NCBI GenBank assembly: GCA_004565275.1
Contig: SDOX01000118.1
Location: forward strand, 13,094-38,307
Length of the DNA: 25,214 nucleotides
Direction: 5' to 3'
From: Nannochloropsis salina CCMP1776
Taxonomy: Eukaryota > Sar > Eustigmatophyceae > Eustigmatales > Monodopsidaceae
Shown: one piece after another, positions 8,399 to 16,709 of the stretch
How positions within the stretch are numbered: the first letter of the stretch is position 1
Layout of the letters: every line of letters begins with the position of its first letter
Position numbers and translations under genes: made by a program
Notes under the pieces: generated by a model
Told to the model about the DNA's origin: nothing
What the model saw: only the letters and a program-made list of their open reading frames with translations
The model's database searches: none

Positions 8399-11293
8399 TT
8401 ACCGGCCTTCCAGGCACCGAAAGGAGGAAGCCGTAAAGGCCGTCGACGGGATGTGTCGGGCGGCGTGGGGAGGGACGGAACCGGGGGGGATAGGTTGAGG
8501 AAAGGCAGGCGAGGCCGGAAAGGAGGAGAGGAGGGAAGGCCGGAGCTCCAGAGACCGGCGGGGCGTGGCCAGGGTCGAAGGTGAGGCGGCGGTGCCGATA
8601 CAGGAGGAGGGAGGGGGGGAACATAGGTTGTCACACTCCTGTAGGGCGTGGTAGGCAGGGTGATCGGAAGAGGCCGGGAAATCCATGCACGCATCCCACC
8701 GCTGTCGCCCTGCTTGACTCGGGCTGCACCCGCCGACCTGGGTGATAAGGGACGGAGGTGCCTGCCCGCATCGCCCGCGGGGCCCGGCGCTATCCTGGCT
8801 TCTCCCTCCCCCTCCCCAGCACAAGGGCGTTTTCTGCGCCGCCTGGTGGGATTCCGGGGGCAACGAGGTGGCGGGGGAGGGGGAGGAAGGGAAGGAGAAG
8901 GGGGCTGGGGAGGTGGTGGTCGCCGCCGAGTCCCACAAAGGATCGGTAGGACACGGGCAGGCCGGCAGGTCCAGGGTCGGGGGAAGGACCGAGAGGGGAA
9001 GCGCCGGAGCCCCTCCCTCCTTATCGCCCCGTGCGGAGAGCGAGGGCGTGGAAAAAGGCGAGGCAGCCCCGGTAAGGGTGTCCATGCCGGCTTCGCTGCC
9101 CGAAAACCCCCGAGCAGGATCGGGACGAGACGGAGAACGCGTTGGGGAAAGAGAGGAAAGCGGCGGTGCCAGAGGCCTCGACCACAAGGGTAGATCGACC
9201 CGCCCTCCTTCTTTCCCTCTTTCCCGCCCTGCCTCGGCCCTTTCCTGTCCGTCCTCCGCCGTGCTCTGTCCAAGGGGTTGAAGGCAGATGCGACGCTGCC
9301 CCACGGAGGCGGTGTCGTGGTGCTGGCAAAGCCTTTCCCGAGGAAGCCTCGCCGTCCTGCGGCGTGCGCCCCGCATCCTCCGGGTATGTTCGGGGACGAA
9401 GTGGCCCTGCCCCTGATCTCCGGTGCGAGAAGCCGCCGTGTCCCAAGAGACTGCTCCCTCGACCGCCACGGCGTCATTCTCCAACACCTGCCCATTCCCT
9501 TCCATCTCCTCCTCCTTCCCCTCGGCCGACCCCGCAGGCGGCGACCACCTTCCTTCCTCTCCCTCCTCTGCCCCCTCCTCCAGACCAAGCCGGGCTCCCT
9601 GCAGTAGCTGGTACGGCAGGGACTTTATCGGCGTCGCCTCCTGCGTCACCCAGGGGTGTGCCATGATCTCTTGGAGGGTTGGTCGGGCCGCCGGGTTCGC
9701 ATCGAGCATGGCGATGACGAGGGAGAGGGCTTCCGCGGGCAGGTCGATGCCATATTCCCGAGCATAATGTCCGAGGACCTCGGCAATCATCCCGTGGCCC
9801 AGCAAGTTGAAGCAGGGATCCTCCGGGTCGGCGTAGAGGGGCCGGCCGGTCAAGAGGATGACGAGGCAAATGCCCAAGGACCACACGTCCGAAGCCCCCC
9901 AGTCCCGCAGAGTGCCGCGGACGATTTCAGGCGAGACGTAACCCGGTTTCCCCCCCGCGATCGTCAGGAAAGGGTTTGAGAGGGCACGGGCCGGGGGGGA
10001 GCCGTCCAGTGGGGTCCAGGAAGGGGCGGAGGTGCCGATGGAGGAGGAGAAAGGGGAGGGGAGGGAAGGACTCGAAGCTTCAAACGCCTGGCCCCAACTC
10101 GACCCGCTTTCCCCGTATTCCACCTCCATCGCAGCCTCCTCCTCCTCCTCCTCCTCCTCCTCCTCTGCCTCCTCCAAATGCCGGGCCATTTCCAAATCGA
10201 TGAGGTGACATGTCGGCCCTTCCCGCTCCCCATCGTAGGACAGCATCACGTTCTCCAAACTGACGTCTCCGTGGCTGATCCCCCGCCCGTGCAAGTCCTG
10301 CAACGCCCTCGCCATGCCCCTAAAGATCCCTCGCGCCTTGGTTTCCCCGACCCCGTGCGGGTGCTGGGCCACGTAGTCGAAGAGTTCGCCCCCGTTCGCG
10401 TAGGGAAAGACGAGGTACAAGTAGTCCGGGTCGGCCCATGCTTCTATCAAGGGGATGACACCGACAGGACCTTTCTGCGCCTTCTCATCTCCCCGGCCGA
10501 GCAGAAGGGGAGAGGAGGCCAGGTGGAGGTGGGCTGCCAGCTCTCCCATGGGCTTGCCTTCCCCCAAGGAGGACTGGACTGCCGATTGATGAATCACCTG
10601 GAGCGAGACGAAGGCGGAGGGAAGGAAGGAGAAAGGGGAGGAGGTAGAAAGGGTAAGGAGCAAAGAAAGGGCGTGTGGAGCGTGGGTTTTGGGTCCTATC
10701 CGTGGCGGGCCTTGTCTGAGACAAGGCAGAGAGATACTATTGAAGGTGGAAGACATAGGAGGGAGGCAGGAAAGAAAGGCAAGAGGGAGGAAAGAAGAAG
10801 TAAAGATATGGAGGGAGGGACATACCTTGACGACGACTCTATCATCTTCGACATGTGATTGGGTAGGGAAGGCGGGGATCGATGCAGTGCCGTGCTCGGG
10901 CGTGGCCAAGACCACATAATTGGGATATTTACAGTGATTTACCAGGGAAACAAACCGGTAGCCACGCCCACTGATGGGATTTCTTAGGACGGTAGGCATG
11001 GGGCCTGAGAATGCGGCCCGTCCCGGCTGGAACACCTCATCGTGGAAGGACGAAGGGAGAAGGGGCTTCCCAAAGAAGGAATAGCGAGGATGTGGGGCAG
11101 GAGCATGCCGGGACACATCACTTCTGTGCTCAGGCAGGGAAGGACATGAAGAAGACGACGATAAAGGTTGATACTGTAGGCATGAACCTTCTCGGCGGCG
11201 CCTTGACACCTGCTCTTGTTGCGCTTGGAGCTTTTGGGCCCTGGCCATGTCATGGAGGAGGGATGACAGCTTTCGGATCTGCACATCGGTCAT
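8399..11293 (-). CDS. Atypical protein kinase K2 (HGDVSLEN/DLE family) with a long Pro/Ser-rich tail, two exons
   Basis: Model: exon 1 11293-10826, phase-0 intron 10825-10598 (GTATGT to CTCCAG), exon 2 10597-8399; 888 residues. The start MTDVQIRKL is the first ATG in frame. The N-terminal 30 residues look helical (Leu/Gln-rich). The kinase domain follows: RGYRFVSL in place of a glycine loop, RVVVK (lysine codon 10826-10828), PMGEL, YLVFPYANGGELFDY, HGDVSLENV (10273 down to about 10247), DLEMAR (about 10200 down to 10183), GYVSPE, SDVWSLGICLVILL and GRPLYADPED. A poly-Glu run from a GAG microsatellite follows DLEMAR. After the domain comes an acidic patch with GRWSP, then about 380 residues rich in Pro, Ser, Ala and Gly. 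All three minus-strand frames are open in that tail region because of high GC, so the tail and stop (TAA at 8401-8399) are less certain than the domain. It is a sister of K1 by its intron position. Confidence 0.85.
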   Translation of the reverse strand: MTDVQIRKLSSLLHDMARAQKLQAQQEQVSRRRREGSCLQYQPLSSSSSCPSLPEHRSDVSRHAPAPHPRYSFFGKPLLPSSFHDEVFQPGRAAFSGPMPTVLRNPISGRGYRFVSLVNHCKYPNYVVLATPEHGTASIPAFPTQSHVEDDRVVVKVCPSLHIFTSSFLPLAFLSCLPPMSSTFNSISLPCLRQGPPRIGPKTHAPHALSLLLTLSTSSPFSFLPSAFVSLQVIHQSAVQSSLGEGKPMGELAAHLHLASSPLLLGRGDEKAQKGPVGVIPLIEAWADPDYLYLVFPYANGGELFDYVAQHPHGVGETKARGIFRGMARALQDLHGRGISHGDVSLENVMLSYDGEREGPTCHLIDLEMARHLEEAEEEEEEEEEEAAMEVEYGESGSSWGQAFEASSPSLPSPFSSSIGTSAPSWTPLDGSPPARALSNPFLTIAGGKPGYVSPEIVRGTLRDWGASDVWSLGICLVILLTGRPLYADPEDPCFNLLGHGMIAEVLGHYAREYGIDLPAEALSLVIAMLDANPAARPTLQEIMAHPWVTQEATPIKSLPYQLLQGARLGLEEGAEEGEEGRWSPPAGSAEGKEEEMEGNGQVLENDAVAVEGAVSWDTAASRTGDQGQGHFVPEHTRRMRGARRRTARLPRERLCQHHDTASVGQRRICLQPLGQSTAEDGQERAEAGRERGKEGGRVDLPLWSRPLAPPLSSLSPTRSPSRPDPARGFSGSEAGMDTLTGAASPFSTPSLSARGDKEGGAPALPLSVLPPTLDLPACPCPTDPLWDSAATTTSPAPFSFPSSPSPATSLPPESHQAAQKTPLCWGGGGRSQDSAGPRGRCGQAPPSLITQVGGCSPSQAGRQRWDACMDFPASSDHPAYHALQECDNLCSPPPSSCIGTAASPSTLATPRRSLELRPSLLSSFPASPAFPQPIPPGSVPPHAARHIPSTAFTASSFRCLEGR
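10135..10164. repeat. (TCC)n microsatellite encoding poly-Glu in K2
   Basis: Read on the minus strand this is GAG repeated about ten times, giving a Glu run in the activation-segment insert of K2. A purine-strand triplet repeat of this kind is prone to length change. Confidence 0.85.
10598..10825 (-). other. Phase-0 intron in K2, 228 bases, in frame and without a stop
   Basis: The donor GTATGT follows the AAG codon of RVVVK. The acceptor CTCCAG precedes VIHQS. The intron is a multiple of three and open in the coding frame, so a retained form would add 76 Ser/Leu/Phe/Pro-rich residues between beta 3 and alpha C. Comparison with K1, which has an intron at the same residue, is the main reason for calling it an intron. 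Confidence 0.75.
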
Positions 11294-11320
11294 AGTGCTG
11301 TGTGGACAATAATGTGCGCG

Positions 11321-11328
11321 TGACGTAA
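11321..11328. promoter_or_regulatory. CRE-like element TGACGTAA upstream of K2
   Basis: TGACGTAA lies 28 bases upstream of the K2 start codon, inside the GC-poor stretch leading to it. Half-sites of this type bind bZIP factors in many eukaryotes. On the minus strand a TATAGATT stretch lies about 25 bases further upstream. A single octamer is weak evidence. Confidence 0.3.
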
Positions 11329-11691
11329 GTGAGAGCGCATTGAACAATCTATAAAATCTGCCAGAAAGCAGCTAGCTTGCAGGTACTTTTCTTCTATCCC
11401 CCGGGTGTCGCTGAATGTACATAGAGAAGAGGAGAAGAGGACATACTCAGAAACGGGACGCGGCGGGGGCAGAAAAATGACTAAGGGTGCCAAGCCGGAA
11501 CAGTGAGCGAGGAAAGCGCTGGCGCCGAGCTTGTACATTATCGACGCAAAACAAAGTACGCAAAGGCTGTGACATAGGGCTTTTCGTCTCTCAACGCTCT
11601 CCTGTTTCTCTCGTCCTTCGTACGTCTGCGTACTTTGTAGTTGAGGTCTCGGAGAGTCCATCTTAAGAGTATCGAGAAGAAGCCAGGTCTG

Positions 11692-11733
11692 TCTTCGGCT
11701 GAGGAGGGTCCAGCCGAGGCCCTATTTCTTTTT
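11692..11733 (+). other. Hairpin followed by a T-rich run
   Basis: CTTCGGCTG and CAGCCGAGG pair (one wobble) around a 9-base loop, followed within a few bases by TTTCTTTTTTT. It has the form of an intrinsic or Pol III-type terminator on the plus strand. No plus-strand RNA gene is evident upstream, so function is unassigned. Confidence 0.25.
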
Positions 11734-12941
11734 TTGGTAATTCATTCGTGAAATGCGGATCTTCAAGCACGATGATGCAGCATAGTCACACAATACATGT
11801 AAAGCGATATTTTTGTTAAAATGGCATGTTTTCTGGTGGCAAATTGCCCCTTAAATCCTCAAAGAACCAGCGGGGTATATTTATCTCTCGTGAAGATGCA
11901 GCCGTACTATTGACCGGACATTGCAGGCACCCGCAGAAAAGATTTTCCGCCGCCAAAAAACATCCCAAAAAGCGAACGTTTATGTCGACAGGACGTACAT
12001 TAAGTAAGCGAGGTGTCTATTACATTTTTGGAATCACCCGTCCATCATGTAAATTTTTCTGGGGAATCTGCTCCCCGGACATTGCCTTGACATACCATCT
12101 GCCGGCGTTCGACCCCGTGCCGAAAAAACAGACCATACAGCCTCCTTACGAGAAGATACAACAGGCCCGGCGGCACGTAGGTTTTGGTGAAGCATGTACA
12201 CGACATGGCCTCCGTGACCAATATGATCCTTCTCAGGATTCAATGCATGCGCAGTGATACGCTTTCTTGTTTTCCCCCTTGTTCTATGTTAACGGTGGCG
12301 TGACTCGAATCATAAAAAGAAGGCAGGCGCCGGTCCGTCACTGTCAACATGCTCATCAGAGGGAAAATATGCCTTGGGTGCCATCATCATGAATAGGGTT
12401 AGCTGACCTTCCCTACTGTCAAATTCTACATGGATGTGGATCATCAACATTTCCATTTATTTTTAAAAAAGAAAGTGGTCAACGAGACGACGTCCTTATC
12501 GAGCACACTGCTCCCCTTCTTAGTTTCGGAACAACCATTTTACGGATACAACATCGTTTATCGGAGACTGGCATTATTATTTATCTTTTGATAACTCTAT
12601 ACTTTTGTTGAGGTGTCGATGGCCGCGCGTGCTTAGCTGAGTGCAGATGCTTTCCATCCTGTCGAGTTTCCTTCACTTGAGCTGTGGCAGTCGCATGATA
12701 CGAGCTTTCGCAAGACCTGAAATGCGCTCGCAAATGAATCCCCCATCCCTCTTTTCGAGTGGAATATCGAGAATGAGAGAGACACGAGATTCAGTTTAGA
12801 AGCATTCGGAAACTAAACACCTGAATCATCACTCGTCCCAAGGTGGCCTGCCCGACTACAGATCGGGCAGATCGGAACGACTGTCCTTCTCCCCACCATG
12901 AGCGCATGTGCGGAAAAGGCAACCCTTGCCAAAGACAAGCA

Positions 12942-14228
12942 CTATACATAAGAATCGAGTATTCCTTGACGAAATGCCGCAGTGAGTACCTCTTTCGCTC
13001 TGCTGGCAAGCAAATGTGCCTTCCCTTTGTGGCTATAGATGTAGTCACCTAGCAATATCCCTTCCTCCTCCCCGTTCTCCTCCCCGTCCTCCTCCCCCTC
13101 CTCCCCCTCCTCTTCCCCTTCGTCTACCTTCTTCAATTTGTCTTTTTCCTCGTTCCCCCTTCTTTCTACTACCTCGTTCCCTCCATCCCTTCGTCTTCTC
13201 CCCTTCGCCCCCATCTCCTCCACCACGCGCTGCAATGGAAACCGTTTCATGTCGCAGGTTTCTCGCCACGCCCGGGGCAAGCCAGGCTTTTTTCGGGCCC
13301 GTTGAAATATTCCGACGCTGGCTTCTTCTTTGGCCACCGCCAACACGTAGCACCGGTATCGGTGGAAGATCCCAATGTCGACGAAAGGACAAGTAACCAG
13401 CCTGACAGGCGCCACTATTACCGTCCCAGCCGTCTCCTCCTCCAGCTCCCGGGCTGCCACGGCCGCAATCGCCTCTCTGTCTTCACTGTCTGGCTCTGGG
13501 TGTGGGCTTGACCGACCGCCCATCTCGCCCCATTCCCGCCCGGATACCCCGTCCCTCCCTTCCTCTGCCACCAAGACGAGGTCGAACTCGTCGGGGCAAT
13601 GGGAAGGAGACAACAGCAAGACTCCCGCCCCAACCACGCCTTGCCCCTCTTGGCCCCCCCCACATTTTTCACACCCTTTGCACCGCCATGCCCGCGGGTG
13701 TCCCCACTGGCAGCTTCCATTTTGACAATGTTCTCCTTCCTGGCACATCACATGCTGGTATCTGCACGCGTTCTTCCCGTCCTTCGCTTGGTAAAGGCAC
13801 CGGCCCGTCAAGCGGAGGCGTCGACAGGGTTTGGACCATTCACGCTTGTCTTCCCATGCACGCGGGTGGCCTTTCCGACAATGCTGGTAGTCGAGGCAAT
13901 CTATTCCATGGGGGCACGCTTCATGAAGGAAGGAGCATGTATAGGGCGGGGGCCCCAGACGGGTGCACCGGCCGAAGCGGAAATACGAGCAATGGCGCTG
14001 TGAAGACGAGTTTTGAAAGACAATAGGCACTGAGGATAGGGTGGAGGGGCTGAAGGGATGCAGGGATGTCGATGTACGTGAAGGAGAGAAATCTGGACCG
14101 TCTTGTCCATGAGGGCGATGCGCGTTTGCAATTTGTTTCTTGCATCCTTCCTCTCCTTCGTCCTCCGGACGCCGCCTCTTTCCATGTAGGGAGCTGCTAC
14201 TGATGTGAGTGCCATTCCCGTTACTCAT
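12942..14228 (-). CDS. CCCH zinc-finger / Nudix hydrolase fusion protein
   Basis: A single open frame of 428 residues, with the first ATG (MSNGNG) at 14228. A basic N-terminus (GKRRRPEDEG) resembles a nuclear signal. Four zinc-finger-like units follow at about 13995 down to 13690: CX7CX9CX3H, CX5CX5CX3H, CX8CX10CX3H and CX5CX4CX3H. They form two paired modules, each ending in GHPRAW. A small Cys cluster (CKGCEKC) leads to a Nudix domain: GAGVLLLSP (first strand), then a Nudix box in which E-x7-REL-x-EE is present (about 13481-13421) but the usual first Gly is Pro and the later Gly is displaced by one. The strand region HRYRCYVLAV follows, then an acidic insert (about 13130-13063) before a helical C-terminus. 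Nudix enzymes cleave nucleoside diphosphate linkages, and CCCH fingers usually bind RNA. An RNA- or cap-directed hydrolase is inferred. Deviations in the box mean reduced activity is possible. Confidence 0.85.
   Translation of the reverse strand: MSNGNGTHISSSSLHGKRRRPEDEGEEGCKKQIANAHRPHGQDGPDFSPSRTSTSLHPFSPSTLSSVPIVFQNSSSQRHCSYFRFGRCTRLGPPPYTCSFLHEACPHGIDCLDYQHCRKGHPRAWEDKREWSKPCRRLRLTGRCLYQAKDGKNACRYQHVMCQEGEHCQNGSCQWGHPRAWRCKGCEKCGGGQEGQGVVGAGVLLLSPSHCPDEFDLVLVAEEGRDGVSGREWGEMGGRSSPHPEPDSEDREAIAAVAARELEEETAGTVIVAPVRLVTCPFVDIGIFHRYRCYVLAVAKEEASVGIFQRARKKPGLPRAWRETCDMKRFPLQRVVEEMGAKGRRRRDGGNEVVERRGNEEKDKLKKVDEGEEEGEEGEEDGEENGEEEGILLGDYIYSHKGKAHLLASRAKEVLTAAFRQGILDSYV
13062..13130. repeat. CTCC/TCC-rich low-complexity tract encoding an acidic Glu/Gly insert
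   Basis: On the minus strand this reads GAG/GAA/GGG-rich codons giving EGEEEGEEGEED and similar in the Nudix domain. It is probably a loop insertion rather than an intron, because the frame is kept and the sense strand is purine-rich, unlike the introns here. Confidence 0.75.
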
Positions 14229-14787
14229 GGCAACCACAATTCTTGATCTTATATAAAGCTACCTTTACTGTTCTCGGTTGTGGGATACAAGCACATCACA
14301 ATTTAGCACGTGAACAATAAATACAAATCCCACTCCTCCCGAACAATGCGAGATATTGGCCCTGATTATTGTTCCGTCAGTCAATCAAAAGACTGGTGCA
14401 CACTGGTAACGCCGCAATTCGTAAGTATACACCCTCTCTAATAGCCACAAGGGCGGATGACGCCATGCTTCAACATGCATCCTGAAAATAACCAAGACGT
14501 TTAAAACAAACGCTTCGCGACCGCAAGCAAACCAAGTTTATATCTTACAATACCTATTTATCACCATTGGTACCATGTTCATCCATGAAATGAACCTCCC
14601 CGCGCTTAGGTATCCCAACGAAGGAAGAGTCGCCGTCCTCATTCAATCTTAGGACGGTAAATGTGTTCTATTTTTTCCCTCCTTGTACTTTTCAGGTTTG
14701 GGTCCTACCAATGCATTAAAACGAGTCTCCTGTGCTCGTTGAGCAGATCTAATTCGGGTCCCGCTTCACCTCTGTCATCCTGCATCC
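14229..14787. promoter_or_regulatory. Divergent promoter interval between the Nudix and SET genes
   Basis: It is 559 bases long and AT-richer than its flanks. A TTATATAAA element (14249-14257) lies about 21 bases upstream of the Nudix ATG on its own strand. That is close for a TATA box, since transcription would start near the ATG. No element is identified for the SET gene. No gene is seen inside. Confidence 0.4.
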
Positions 14788-16709
14788 ATGCCCACCCGGA
14801 GGCACAGCAAGAAAGGCAGCGGCGAACGTGCTGCCAAGAGGGGCCCGGTTAAGTACAAAGACACCCCCAAAATCTCAAAAGATCGGATTAAACATGTTCA
14901 GCAGTGTATATCATTTTTAAATGCCCTGGAATTGGGTCGTGTTGGACTCACCTGTCGCGCTTTGCATCTGGCAGTGACCGAATGCTTACGGTACGGGGCA
15001 GTGGGGACACTTGAAGGACAATGGGCACGACCCCCGTCCCCATTCCTATGAATCCGTCAAAAAGCCATGTCTGACATCATTCCCTCTCCCTCATTTTTTC
15101 TTTGTGCCACAATTCATAACCCTGGCCTGCCTGGATGCCCCCGGCGCTCTCTCTTTAGCTTGCTACAAACCGACATCACACGCGGCCAGTCGCCCATGCT
15201 TACGCCTTTACCTTGCGTCTCACCCCCGCCTTCCTCGGGTCTTCCACCCCTTCCCCTCCTTCCGTCCACCTTCCGATGGGTGGATTCCGTGGTGCTGCCG
15301 TCGGGAACTCACAACCGGCGCCTGCATCGCCGGGGAGGGGGGGCTGGGAGCGCGGGGAAGGGTCAGACGGAGGGGGCGGAAGCGGCGGAGGGATGTGGAT
15401 GCGATGGAGAGAGCAGGAACAGCGCAGCCCTGTCTTCGTCTTCGTCTTTTCCCCTAGTCTGTTGCCATGATGCTTCCTGTCCCTGTTACCGGACTGCCCA
15501 CAGGATCGCCCTTGTCGACGCCCCCCCCCCGGTGAACACAGCGGCAGCAACGCTGGCAAGGCCAGTATCGAGAGTATTCATAGTCCCAGTACCAGGCAAA
15601 AGAGCGACCAGGACCAGAGCAAGGGTGACCCCACCACTGCCACCGATACGCACACCATCGACGACGAAAAAGGCAGCAACAACATCGACGCCACGCCCGA
15701 CAACCATGACGTGGTCCGTCACCGCATGCCCAGCAACAGCGGTAACCCCGTGGCAGGTCAAGATGCTGACCGGCCCCTTTCCCCCACATCATCCCCATCT
15801 TCTTCAACCGCTTCCTCCTTCAAATTTGAATTTGAATGCTCTTCCTCCTGCCGTTGCCTCCCCGACCAGTGCCAACTTCGGCCCACCCAAGCGAGTGCTC
15901 GACTTCCTCTCTCCCTCGGCTATCTCCCCAAGAAAGGTTGGGGCGTCTTTTTTTCCCCGCCTCCGTCCTGTGCTCCCGCCCGCCCTCCCTCCCTCCCTCC
16001 TCACACCTTCGTTGCCGAATATACCGGGGAGCTGATCAGCACCGTGGAGGCCCGTCGCCGTCTCGCGATCTACGACGAGGTATCCGCCCTTTCTTCCCTC
16101 CCTCCCTCCCACCCTTCCTCCCTCCCTCCCTCCCCGGGGATTGGAAAGCGCACTTCCCCCCCAGCAGGGTGCACGCACGCCGTGGAGCATGTCAAACACG
16201 CGCAGGGCCACGGCCAGGCAAATGCGGCGCCGGCAGAAGTCCCCATCCTGGGCCCATGCCCCCCCCAGGAAGGGGACAAAGAGGAAAGCGGGGGAGGACG
16301 AGTGCACGCTGGCCCCCGTCCTCATTACTTGCTGACTCTCCTGGAGGAAGGCGACGATTTCTACCTGCGCACGTCCCTGGACGCCACGCATTGTGGGAAC
16401 GTCTCCCGTTTCTTCAACCACTCGTGCGACCCGAATATGTACTTGGTCTGTGTTCGGAACGGAGGCCTGCTCCCTCGCCTCTGTTTTTTCACGCAACGAC
16501 GTGTGCATGCGGGCGACGAGCTGACGTTTGCGTACGGGGAGAGGGAGGAGAACCACGCTTCGAAGGGAGGAATCCAGGATGAAAGTGGAGCTCGCTTTGG
16601 CCGGTCATGTGCAAAGGGGACACCACTGCCCCAATCACAGTCGGGCAGGCCGTGCTGGTGTGGTTCGGAGAAGTGTGTGGGAAATTTGCCGTATCAACCA
16701 GGGCTGTAA
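14788..16709 (+). CDS. SET-domain histone-lysine methyltransferase-like protein (multi-exon)
   Basis: The 3' half is clear: a pre-SET end (CSSSCRCLPDQC), KKGWGV, FVAEYTGELIS, the signature GNVSRFFNHSCDPN (about 16396-16437), ELTFAYGE, and a post-SET Cys cluster CWCGSEKC (about 16651-16676), with the stop TAA at 16707-16709. Earlier pre-SET cysteines (EGCGCDG, then CCHDASCPC at about 15465-15490) lie in another frame, so at least one intron separates them from the frame used after 15500. A phase-0 intron 16080-16268 (GTATCC to CCCCAG) would join LAIYDE to EGDKEE and restore the expected spacing. The ATG at 14788 opens a basic segment, then ISFLNALELGRVGLTCRALHLAV, which resembles an F-box helix bundle. 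A stop at 15049-15051 means it must splice onward. SET enzymes move methyl groups from S-adenosylmethionine to lysine. The pre-SET points to the SUV39/H3K9-type group. Exon borders before 15700 are not resolved. Confidence 0.75.
16080..16268 (+). other. Probable phase-0 intron inside the SET domain
   Basis: The donor GTATCC follows the codons for LAIYDE. The stretch has CCCT repeats at 16096-16134 and an acceptor CCCCCCCAG at 16260-16268. It is 189 bases, in frame and stop-free, so a retained form is also translatable. Without it the SET insert is unusually long. Confidence 0.55.
16096..16134 (+). repeat. (CCCT)n pyrimidine repeat in a SET-gene intron
   Basis: Repeated CCTCCCTCCC on the sense strand. 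The complementary strand has four or more GGG runs and could form a G-quadruplex. Confidence 0.8.

Larger units (their letters stand above)
11294..12941. other. Interval between the Nudix gene and K2, no recognisable gene
   Basis: About 1.65 kb, more AT-rich than the genes on either side. It must hold the K2 promoter and the 3' end of the Nudix gene. The longest frame (11826-12257, plus, 143 codons, Lys/His-rich) has an ATG but no recognised domain, so I do not call it a gene. A 9-base-arm hairpin followed by a T run lies at 11692-11733. Confidence 0.45.

Noticed and set aside
8179-9588. Long minus-strand open frame (469 codons) overlapping the K2 tail
   Set aside because: It is Arg/Pro-rich with no domain and is explained by high GC. 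The other frame continues directly from the K2 kinase domain.
11826-12257. 143-codon plus-strand frame, Lys/His-rich
   Set aside because: There is no recognised family and it is isolated in AT-rich DNA. It could be real but cannot be supported.
15804-16556. Minus-strand 250-codon frame across the SET gene
   Set aside because: Antisense shadow of the SET exon; the plus strand has clear SET motifs.
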